Shown here one piece after another: positions 13,768-20,120 of a stretch of DNA of 25,115 nt. Where the stretch lies: contig JBDLTZ010000184.1 of the NCBI GenBank assembly GCA_039805565.1, positions 1 through 25,115 of the forward strand. The letters are read 5' to 3'. Under the pieces are notes generated by a model. The model made no database searches, was not told where the DNA came from, and saw nothing but the letters and a program-made list of their open reading frames with translations. Numbering within the stretch: position 1 is the first letter of the stretch; each line of letters starts with the position of its first letter. Origin of the DNA: CALJIC01 sp039805565. GTDB lineage: Bacteria > Chloroflexota > Chloroflexia > Chloroflexales > Roseiflexaceae. A program made the position numbers and the translations under genes.

Positions 13768-15092
13768 TCTCCCCCCGCCCACGCCCCCAGCGGCGCCAGC
13801 GCCTCGCCGTCCCACTCGCCCGCGACGGTCGCGGGGGCGCCGCCGCTTACTGCGAGTAGTCGCCAGGCTGCCTCGAAGCTGCCCGCGATCGGGAGCCGTC
13901 GCCCCTCATCATCCTCGAGCTGCCAGCGCCCCGCGTGGCGCGCCAGGGTCGCCGGGCCGACGCAGAGCGGGTAGCGGTCGAGCCAGGGGTTGCGCGCGAG
14001 CGCCGTGGCGTAGGCCGCTGTCGCTTTCGTGGCTGTCGTGCCCACCGGGCTCTCCAGAGCCCTCGCGGGGCAGCGCGGCTCCCTCACCAGTGCCCGCAGT
14101 GGCGCCGCCCCAGGGTAGAACACGAGCGCGGCCTCGAAGGTGGTTCCCGGCGCAGGCCCCTGCTCCAGCGGCTGACCTCCGCCCGCGAAGCTCATCAGCA
14201 GCGCCGGTCGCCCCGTAGCGCGCCCAAGCAGCCAGGTGCGGCGGACACGCAGCTGCTCCTCCTCCGTGATCCGGTGCCCCAGCACATGCCAGGTGTCGCG
14301 CACGCCCGGCCCCGCCAGCAGCGCCTCCTGGCTCACCGTGAACCCCAGCGACGCCCGCACGTCGGCCTGGGTCTCGGGCGGGAGCTCGGCCAGGCGCAGG
14401 TAGCCCTCGGCCAGGAGGTGCAGTCGCCCGAGCCGCTCGAGCGCGCGCGCCTGCCAACCCTCGCCGGACGCCGGGAGCAGGGCCAGCTCGCGGATCGCCC
14501 GCGCCGCGCCCGGCGCCTGCGCGTCCACCATGCGCGCGGCCATGGCCGTCCACTGCGCCGGGCGCGCCTGCGCGGTCGCCAGCCCCTGCCGCGCCTGGTC
14601 CCGGAGCCAGCGCCGCAGCTCCTCCATCCCGGCGGCCACCTTCGCCTCGCGCGCGGCGGCCGTCCGGGCCTGTGCTCCCGCCCGCCTTCGTGCCGCGTCG
14701 TCCGCTGCGGGCGTGGCCTCCCTGACGGGCTCTGCGACCTGCTTTGCGCGCCGCGCGCGGGCGGCCAGCCACTCCGCGACCCACGGGGGCTGCGCTGTGT
14801 CGGGGAGCGACGCGGGCTGTGCGGCCGCGAGGAGCATGAGGCCGAGGGCGTGCTTGCAGGGGAGCTTGCGGCTGGGGCACGAGCAGCGGGCGGCGAGGTC
14901 GGACAGGTCCACCTGGGTGCGGTAGGGCTCGCGGCCGCTGCCGCGGCACTCGCCCCACGCGGCCCCGGCGTCCCGCCCGAGCGAGGCCCACGCGGTGGGG
15001 GCGGCGAGGGCTCGGCCGGCTTGAGCGGAGGAGGCGTCCGGCGCGAGCGCCAGGACTCGGTCTTCGGAGAGCGCGTCATGCAAGGTCGTCAC
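13740..15092 (-). CDS. SWIM zinc-finger protein (YehQ type), first gene of the cluster
   Basis: A 450-residue protein with a SWIM zinc finger near the N-terminus: Cys70, Cys72, Cys79 and His81 in ARCSCPSRKLPCKHALGLML, matching C-x-C-xn-C-x-H. SWIM fingers bind DNA or protein. The rest is a helical, Ala/Arg-rich middle (about 100-215) and a mixed C-terminal part with TWHVLGHRITEEEQL and WLLGRATGRPALLMSFA. The predicted start is GTG 15092; no good ribosome binding site is visible. It opens the cluster SWIM, DUF5691, AAA+, DUF5682, VWA. The C-terminus (YVSLEC) derives from array H, so the ancestral stop was probably replaced. The four-helix-bundle gene lies between it and DUF5691. Confidence 0.88.
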   Translation of the reverse strand: MTTLHDALSEDRVLALAPDASSAQAGRALAAPTAWASLGRDAGAAWGECRGSGREPYRTQVDLSDLAARCSCPSRKLPCKHALGLMLLAAAQPASLPDTAQPPWVAEWLAARARRAKQVAEPVREATPAADDAARRRAGAQARTAAAREAKVAAGMEELRRWLRDQARQGLATAQARPAQWTAMAARMVDAQAPGAARAIRELALLPASGEGWQARALERLGRLHLLAEGYLRLAELPPETQADVRASLGFTVSQEALLAGPGVRDTWHVLGHRITEEEQLRVRRTWLLGRATGRPALLMSFAGGGQPLEQGPAPGTTFEAALVFYPGAAPLRALVREPRCPARALESPVGTTATKATAAYATALARNPWLDRYPLCVGPATLARHAGRWQLEDDEGRRLPIAGSFEAAWRLLAVSGGAPATVAGEWDGEALAPLGAWAGGEREYVSLEC

Positions 15093-15114
15093 CGTGTGCT
15101 GGGCTACTGTCCCG

Positions 15115-15169
15115 ATCAGAGTAGCACGGGTGTGTGACAGGGGGTGTCACACGCCTGCGCTACTCTGAT
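15115..15169. repeat. 55-nt near-perfect hairpin upstream of the SWIM gene
   Basis: Arms 15115-15139 and 15145-15169 (25 nt each) pair at 22 positions plus two G-T pairs and one mismatch, around a GGGGG loop. The outermost 11 bp, ATCAGAGTAGC/GCTACTCTGAT, and innermost 7 bp, TGTGACA/TGTCACA, are perfect. No T run follows on either side. It lies between the patatin stop and the SWIM start, 23 nt from the latter. It could be an attenuator-like leader hairpin, an operator or a small palindromic mobile repeat. Confidence 0.85.
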
Positions 15170-15232
15170 GATAGCGTTTGGAGCGAGGTGCTCGGTGCAG
15201 CGAATCGTAGCGGAGGTGTGGCAGTTTTGGCC

Positions 15233-16282
15233 CTAGCCAGCCTGGGCGGCGGCGTGAGGCGGTGTGGGGGCTGCCGGCGCAGACAGGAGCTCTCGCTCGT
15301 CGGGCACGCCCAGCTCGACTGCCAGGCGCCATGCCCTTAGCTTGCACAGCTCCTCCTCCGCGGCCAGAGCCACCGAAGCTCCCGCGCGCAGCCCAGCGTC
15401 CGGACGCGCCATGTCCAGAATCCCGATCTCCCCCACGTCCGGCTTGAGCAGCAGCGCCGGCGGGTGCTGCCGGAGCTCCATCTCCGTCGCGTGGGCCACC
15501 ATCACCGCCACCGCGCGCTGGGCGAGCTCGAACTGGCGCGGCGCCACTGTCAGCCGCGCAAGCGGCCCTGTCGGCGTGGCGAACGACAGCGTCCAACCCT
15601 CACCCGAGTCGACCAGCTGCACAGCCACCACCCGCCCGGCGCCCATGCGCTCGACCACGTCGATCGGCAGGTTGTTGAGTGTGCCGCCGTCACACAGCAC
15701 CTCGTCGCCGCGCACCACCGGCGGGAAGATCCCCGGCAGCGCGGTCGTGGCCATCAGCGCCGGCACCAGCGGCCCCTCGTCGATCACCACCACGCGCCCG
15801 CTCGCCAGGTCCACGGTCGTGACCGCGCACGGTACGCGCAGGTCGGCGAAGGTGCGGTCGCCGAGCAGCTCGCGCAGGAAGGCCTCGCGCTTGCGGGACC
15901 CGAGCAGCCCGGTGCGGCTCGGGTCGGGGGTGGCGATGCGGCGCAGGGTGAAGCCGGTGAAGGCGCGCCCGATCTCCTCCACGCTCAGCCCGGCCGCGTA
16001 GAGCACGCCGACGGCGCCCCCGATCGAGGTGCCGGCGATCAGGTCGATCGGCACCTCGAGCTGCTCGAGCGCGGCCAAGACGCCAAGGTGCGCCCCGCCC
16101 TTGCCGCCGCCCCCGCCCAGCACTAGCCCGATCCGGCGCGGCTCCTCCGGCTCTGGCGGCGGGGGCGACTCCTGCTCCACCACCGGGCGCCGCAGCCGCT
16201 CGCCGAGCCGCAGCAGGTCGGGCGGGAGGAGCGCGATCTGCCGCTGGAGCGCCTGCCACAGCCGGCTACGCTGTTCGATCAC
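15233..16282 (-). CDS. Patatin-like phospholipase (RssA type)
   Basis: A 349-residue patatin-domain lipid hydrolase. The oxyanion-hole loop GGGGGKGGAHLG (about 55-66), the nucleophile elbow GTSIGG with Ser86, and the second dyad residue Asp198 in CDGGTLNNLPI are all present, so it should be catalytically competent towards phospholipids or acyl esters. About 45 residues of helical and Pro/Glu-rich sequence precede the domain, and there is no signal peptide. GTG 16282 is chosen because GAGGTG lies five bases upstream; the frame extends to GTG 16351, just after the stop of the preceding gene, without a ribosome binding site. It follows the jelly-roll gene on the same strand with a gap of about 70 nt and may be co-transcribed. 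Confidence 0.92.
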   Translation of the reverse strand: MIEQRSRLWQALQRQIALLPPDLLRLGERLRRPVVEQESPPPPEPEEPRRIGLVLGGGGGKGGAHLGVLAALEQLEVPIDLIAGTSIGGAVGVLYAAGLSVEEIGRAFTGFTLRRIATPDPSRTGLLGSRKREAFLRELLGDRTFADLRVPCAVTTVDLASGRVVVIDEGPLVPALMATTALPGIFPPVVRGDEVLCDGGTLNNLPIDVVERMGAGRVVAVQLVDSGEGWTLSFATPTGPLARLTVAPRQFELAQRAVAVMVAHATEMELRQHPPALLLKPDVGEIGILDMARPDAGLRAGASVALAAEEELCKLRAWRLAVELGVPDERELLSAPAAPTPPHAAAQAG

Positions 16283-16354
16283 CGGTGCACCTCGTTCGGT
16301 CTGAGCTCTTCCAGGGCTGTTGATCGTACCACGGATGTGCCGCCCGCGCACCTG

Positions 16355-17128
16355 CTACAGTGGCTCGATCTGCACCCGCGCGAGGTCCATCCACTGCGCG
16401 CCCGACACCTCGTGCAGCCCCCAGCCGAAGCGGCCGCGCGGCGTCGCGATGAGCCACTGGCTGTCCACCCAGGCTACGAACCCGAGCGGCCCGCGTGGGA
16501 CACGGTCGGTCTCCAGCACGGTGGCGCCGTCCACTGTGAAGCGCGCGCCATCGGTGCGCCACTCCAGCGTGTAGGTGCGCCACACGGGGCTCGGGGGCTC
16601 CAGCGCCGATTCTGCCACACGCAGCGCGCGCTGCACCCGCGGCCACAGGCGGTGGTAGACTCCCGGGATGTTGTTCAGCAGTAGCACCGCGGGTGCCAGT
16701 GGCGCCCAGGCCAGCGCCCCCAGCGTGCGCGACTCCACGCACGACGCCTTCCAGCCGTGGCCCGGGACTCCGAGCGCAAGCGGCATGTCGGCCGGCGGCG
16801 CGGCGTAGAAGAACCAGATCGCGGCGGGGAGCACCGGCAGCACCTGGCCGGCGGGGGAGAGTGGGCTGTTCCAGAAGCCGAAGCCTGCCGTCCCGAGCGG
16901 CGGCCCCGAGAAGCGTGCGCGCACAGTCATGCGGAGCGGCGGTCGCCAGGGGAAGCGGTCGCGCGACAGGCCGAGGTAGTCATCGATCTGGGCGTTCGCG
17001 TAGTGTGTGCGGCGCGCCCCGGCAACCCCTAGCCGCAGCCCCGCCTCTGTCAGCGCCGCGCGCCCGCCGCCCACCTGCATCACGCGCCAGCGTGGGTCGA
17101 GCCGCGGGCGGAAGCTGTCATCGAGCAT
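16355..17128 (-). CDS. Concanavalin-A-like jelly-roll protein, unknown function
   Basis: A 257-residue protein with the sequence texture of the LamG/GH16 beta-sandwich fold: RMTVRARFSG, GTAGFGFWNSP, YTLEWRTDGARFTVDGATVL and GPLGFVAWVDSQW. The last two are the typical strands that model a ligand-binding concave sheet. The E-x-D-x-E catalytic signature of GH16 glucanases is not seen, so carbohydrate binding or a structural role is more likely than hydrolysis. No signal peptide is evident. The start is ATG 17128, with GGTGG eight bases upstream; a GTG at 17140 is also in frame. It lies between the phosphatase gene and the patatin gene on the same strand. Confidence 0.65.
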   Translation of the reverse strand: MLDDSFRPRLDPRWRVMQVGGGRAALTEAGLRLGVAGARRTHYANAQIDDYLGLSRDRFPWRPPLRMTVRARFSGPPLGTAGFGFWNSPLSPAGQVLPVLPAAIWFFYAAPPADMPLALGVPGHGWKASCVESRTLGALAWAPLAPAVLLLNNIPGVYHRLWPRVQRALRVAESALEPPSPVWRTYTLEWRTDGARFTVDGATVLETDRVPRGPLGFVAWVDSQWLIATPRGRFGWGLHEVSGAQWMDLARVQIEPL

Positions 17129-17142
17129 GGCTACGACCACCG

Positions 17143-17198
17143 TCCAGTATTCAGCGTCCAGTATTCAGCGTCCAGCGTTCAGCGTCCAGCGTTCAGCC
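17143..17198 (+). repeat. Heptamer array I (8 units) abutting the phosphatase stop codon
   Basis: Eight in-phase 7-bp units alternating TCCAGTA or TCCAGCG with TTCAGCG or TTCAGCC, again with a 14-bp super-period. They are related to the CTCAGCA family but form a distinct subfamily. Its last base is the first base of the complement of the TAG stop (17198-17200) of the minus-strand phosphatase gene. Confidence 0.9.
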
Positions 17199-17641
17199 TA
17201 CGGGTCGATCCGCGGCAGCGCCACGCGGAACGGCACGTCCTCCCCGGCAAACTCCGCCAGCGACTCCCACAGCACCGGGTGGAAGACCGCGTCGGGGTTG
17301 CCGCGCTTCACCTCAACAGCCGCCTCGATCAGGCCCAGGCCCTCGATCTCACGCAGGGCGGCTACGGCAAACGCCACCGAGCGACTGATCCCGGCGCCGC
17401 AGGCCACCAGGCAGACCTTCCCCTCCCGGTGCGCCTCCTGCACGAAGTCCACCCCGCGGCGCAGCAGAGCCTGCGCGATCGGCTCGCCGTCCTCGACGCT
17501 CAGCAGCAGCGTCCGGCGCTGGGGCGAGGGCAGGGTCGCAGCAAGCTGGAGCACGACGTCGATCTCGTACAGCGCCAGCTGCTCCTCGTCCATGCTGTCG
17601 CGGAAGCCGCCGACGTGCAGCCAGGGCCGGATCTCGTACAT
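17198..17641 (-). CDS. Dual-specificity-type protein phosphatase
   Basis: A 147-residue single-domain phosphatase of the Cys-based superfamily. The P-loop reads VACGAGISRSVAFA, giving C-x5-R with Cys81 and Arg87 and the following Ser. The general-acid loop SVEDGEPI supplies Asp51. The residue before the catalytic Cys is Ala instead of the His found in nearly all HCxxGxxR phosphatases, which may change the pKa of the cysteine. The start at ATG 17641 has GAGG five bases upstream; GTG 17647 is also in frame. It starts eight bases after the YihY stop and is probably co-transcribed. The protein substrate is unknown. Confidence 0.85.
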   Translation of the reverse strand: MYEIRPWLHVGGFRDSMDEEQLALYEIDVVLQLAATLPSPQRRTLLLSVEDGEPIAQALLRRGVDFVQEAHREGKVCLVACGAGISRSVAFAVAALREIEGLGLIEAAVEVKRGNPDAVFHPVLWESLAEFAGEDVPFRVALPRIDP

Positions 17642-17648
17642 TTCCACC

Positions 17649-18758
17649 TCACTCGCGGCGCAGGGCGCGGAGCGCCCGGCCGACTCCGATCACCAGTGCC
17701 GTCACGCCGAGGGTGGCGGTGCCAAGAGCGCCTACCAGCACCCCTGCCCCTGCGGCCCGCGCCATGCGCTCCTCCACCCGTGCCGCCTCGCCGTGCGCTC
17801 TCTCATCTGCCGGCGTCGCTTCGCCTGCCGCCGCTGTGGCCGGCACGGCCTCGTGCGCCGGCTGACCGCGACGGCTGCCCAGCATGGTGGCGTACGCGTA
17901 GCACAGCTCGGCGCCCAGCAGCAGTACCTGGCTCGAGAGGTAGATCCAGAACATCAGCAGCATCACGCCGCCGATCACGCCGTACCCCTGGTAGCTCGCG
18001 CCCAGGTTCACCACCCCGCCCACCACCAGCCGCTGCAAGGCGATGAACACCAGCGCCGCCAGTAGCGCCCCGAGCCACACGTCACCCCACGCGACGTAGG
18101 TGGAGGGCAGCATCCGGTAGAGGACTGCCAGCACACCGAAGAGCACCACCAGCGACACCACGAGCTGGACCACCTGCAGGATCCACGCGTCGTCGACGGA
18201 GATGATCGCGATGCCGTCCGTCAGGTCGCGCGCGGTGACGAACAGCACCTGGATCACCAAGTTCGCCACCACCGAGAGGATCACCAGGAGCACCGCCCCG
18301 AGCACCAGCGCGAAGGACACCGCCTTCTCGCGTCCGGCGGTGAGCGCCTTGGAGAGAAATCCGGCGCCCGCGTTCGGCGGCGGCGCCACCGACCAGATCT
18401 TGTCGAAGGTCTTGTCCAGCGCCCCGAAGAAGCCACTCGCGGAGAGCAGCAGCGTCCCGAAGCCGATCAGCCCCACGCTGCCGCGGTTCTCCGTCAGGCT
18501 CGCGAGGGTCTCCTCGATCACGCTGTAGGCGTTCGACGGCAGCGTATCAGCCGCGAGGCGCAGGATCGTCGCGCGCGCGTCGGAGGCCGGGCCGGCCACG
18601 AACCCCACGATGCTCAGGATCACCAGCAGCAGCGGGAAGAGCGAGAACAGGGCGTAGTAGGCCAGCGAGGCGCCGAGGTTGGCACACTCGTCCTGCTGGA
18701 ACTTGGCGAAGGCGCGCTGCCCGAGCGGCAGCACCGTGCTTTTGAAAAAGCCAATCAT
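17649..18758 (-). CDS. YihY/BrkB family inner membrane protein
   Basis: A 369-residue polytopic membrane protein of the YihY/virulence-factor-BrkB family, sometimes mislabelled ribonuclease BN. The family core includes ECANLGASLAYYALFSLFPLLLVI near the N-terminus, FGALDKTFDKIW in the middle, then LPSTYVAWGDVWLGAL and VMLLMFWIYLSSQVLLLGAELCYAYA. About six hydrophobic helices make the core, and an extra hydrophobic segment sits at the C-terminus (ALGTATLGVTALVIGVG) after a charged linker. The family function is not settled. ATG 18758 has no ribosome binding site, but a promoter with its -10 seven bases upstream implies a leaderless mRNA. It heads a likely unit with the phosphatase gene. Confidence 0.92.
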   Translation of the reverse strand: MIGFFKSTVLPLGQRAFAKFQQDECANLGASLAYYALFSLFPLLLVILSIVGFVAGPASDARATILRLAADTLPSNAYSVIEETLASLTENRGSVGLIGFGTLLLSASGFFGALDKTFDKIWSVAPPPNAGAGFLSKALTAGREKAVSFALVLGAVLLVILSVVANLVIQVLFVTARDLTDGIAIISVDDAWILQVVQLVVSLVVLFGVLAVLYRMLPSTYVAWGDVWLGALLAALVFIALQRLVVGGVVNLGASYQGYGVIGGVMLLMFWIYLSSQVLLLGAELCYAYATMLGSRRGQPAHEAVPATAAAGEATPADERAHGEAARVEERMARAAGAGVLVGALGTATLGVTALVIGVGRALRALRRE

Positions 18759-18765
18759 CGCGCAG

Positions 18766-18794
18766 AGTCTAGCACTCCGCGGCGCCGCGGTCAA
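18766..18794 (-). promoter_or_regulatory. Promoter of the yihY gene, leaderless geometry
   Basis: On the minus strand, TTGACC (18794-18789) and extended -10 TGCTAGACT (TAGACT at 18771-18766) are 17 bp apart. The ATG at 18758 follows after seven bases, so transcription should begin at the start codon. Confidence 0.65.
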
Positions 18795-18843
18795 CGCTCG
18801 TGTGTCATAGCACCCGCCACCAGCCGTGAGCGCCCGTCAGCGT

Positions 18844-18883
18844 TGCTATAATAGCTGTCTTCCCCGCAGACGAAGGAGGACAC
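18844..18883 (+). promoter_or_regulatory. Promoter and ribosome binding site of the alcohol dehydrogenase gene
   Basis: A perfect extended -10, TGCTATAAT (TATAAT at 18847-18852), with no good -35 at 17 bp, is followed by a short leader carrying AAGGAGGA and then ATG at 18885. This gene has a normal leader with a strong ribosome binding site, in contrast to the divergent leaderless yihY gene 126 nt away. Confidence 0.7.
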
Positions 18884-18884
18884 G

Positions 18885-20012
18885 ATGCGAACGCACGCAG
18901 CCGTGCTGTACGAGCTGGGCCGCCCGACGCCCTACGCGGATTCGCGCGCCCTGGTGGTGGACGAGGTTGAGCTGGACGGCCCCGGCGAGGGCGAGGTGCT
19001 GGTGGAGATGGCGAGCGCCGGCCTGTGCCACTCGGACCTGTCGGTGATCGACGGCTCCCGCCCGCGCCCGATGCCGATGGTGATGGGCCACGAGGCCGCC
19101 GGGGTAGTGCGTGAGGTGGGGCCGGGCGTGGCTGACCTGCGCCCCGATGACCACGTGATCTTCTCGTTCCTGCCGATGTGCGGCCGATGCCGCTTCTGCG
19201 CCATGGGGCGCCCGGTGCTCTGCGAGCGCGGCGCGCGCGCCAACCAGGAGGGCTCGCTGCTCAGCGGCGCGCGCCGCTTCCGCGACCGGGCCGGCCGCAC
19301 GCTCAACCACCACCTCGGCGTCTGCGGCTTCGCGCGCCACACCGTCGCCGCGCAGGAGTCGCTGATCAAGATCGACCGCGACTTCCCGCTGGAGAAGGCG
19401 GCCCTGTTCGGCTGCGCGGTGATCACCGGCGTCGGCGCGGTGGTCAACACGGCCCGCATCGAGCCGGGGTCGGCGGTGGCGGTCTGGGGCCTGGGCGGGG
19501 TGGGGCTCAGCGCGGTGATGGGCGCGCGGCTGGCGGGGGCCTCGCCGATCGTGGCGGTGGACCGGCTGGCGCACAAGCTCGAGCTCGCGCGCTCGCTCGG
19601 GGCGACCCACACGGTGAACGCGTCGGAGGTGGATGCGGTGGCGGCGGTGCGCGAGCTCACGGGCGGCGGCGCGCAGTACGCCTTCGAGGTGGTGGGCAGC
19701 GAGCAGGTGCTGGCGCAGGCCTACCAGGCCACCTGCCGCGGCGGCACCACGGTGACGGTGGGGCTCCCCGGCCCGACGCGCATGCTGAGCGTGCCGGCGG
19801 TGCAGATCACGGCTGAGGAGCGCACCATCCGCGGCTCGTTCATGGGATCCGCGGTCCCCCGGCGCGACATCCCGCGCTTCATCGAGCTGTACCGCGCCGG
19901 GCTGCTGCCGGTGGACGCGCTGCACTCGCGCACGATCCGGCTGGAGGAGATCAACGCCGGCTTCGATGCGCTGGCCTCCGGCGATGCCGTGCGGCAGATT
20001 ATTACGTTCTAG
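18885..20012 (+). CDS. Zinc-dependent alcohol dehydrogenase (MDR superfamily, class III/aryl-alcohol type)
   Basis: A 375-residue NAD-dependent zinc alcohol dehydrogenase. Catalytic zinc ligands are Cys48 (GLCHSD), His69-Glu70 (MGHEAAG) and Cys177 (LFGCAVITGVGA). The structural zinc site is C99-x2-C102-x2-C105-x7-C113. The coenzyme site is GLGGVG at 202-207, with Asp in VAVDRLAHK favouring NAD. The length and the GCAVITG segment fit the long-chain/class III branch, which includes glutathione-dependent formaldehyde, aryl- and benzyl-alcohol dehydrogenases; the substrate cannot be fixed from sequence. It is monocistronic on the plus strand, ending at a two-hairpin element and converging on the FHA gene. 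Confidence 0.93.
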   Translation: MRTHAAVLYELGRPTPYADSRALVVDEVELDGPGEGEVLVEMASAGLCHSDLSVIDGSRPRPMPMVMGHEAAGVVREVGPGVADLRPDDHVIFSFLPMCGRCRFCAMGRPVLCERGARANQEGSLLSGARRFRDRAGRTLNHHLGVCGFARHTVAAQESLIKIDRDFPLEKAALFGCAVITGVGAVVNTARIEPGSAVAVWGLGGVGLSAVMGARLAGASPIVAVDRLAHKLELARSLGATHTVNASEVDAVAAVRELTGGGAQYAFEVVGSEQVLAQAYQATCRGGTTVTVGLPGPTRMLSVPAVQITAEERTIRGSFMGSAVPRRDIPRFIELYRAGLLPVDALHSRTIRLEEINAGFDALASGDAVRQIITF

Positions 20013-20028
20013 GCCGGTGCCATGGAAA

Positions 20029-20094
20029 GTGGGGTGTGGAGGGCAAAATCCTCCACACCCCACCAGGAAAGGGTTCGCGGGGGCAGGCCCCCGC
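20029..20094. terminator. Two-hairpin element between convergent genes
   Basis: Hairpin 1 has perfect 14-bp arms, 20029-20042 and 20050-20063 (GTGGGGTGTGGAGG and its complement), with loop GCAAAAT. Hairpin 2 has 7-bp arms, 20077-20083 and 20088-20094 (GCGGGGG/CCCCCGC), with loop CAGG. They lie between the stops of the alcohol dehydrogenase and FHA genes and are well placed to end transcription from both sides. There is no T run, so termination would rest on stem strength or Rho. The symmetry also fits a dispersed palindromic repeat. Confidence 0.65.
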
Positions 20095-20120
20095 ACCCTC
20101 ACGACGCGAGCGGCGCCCGC

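Noticed and set aside
16283..16351. Longer patatin start at GTG 16351
   Set aside because: No ribosome binding site there, whereas GTG 16282 has GAGGTG at five bases.
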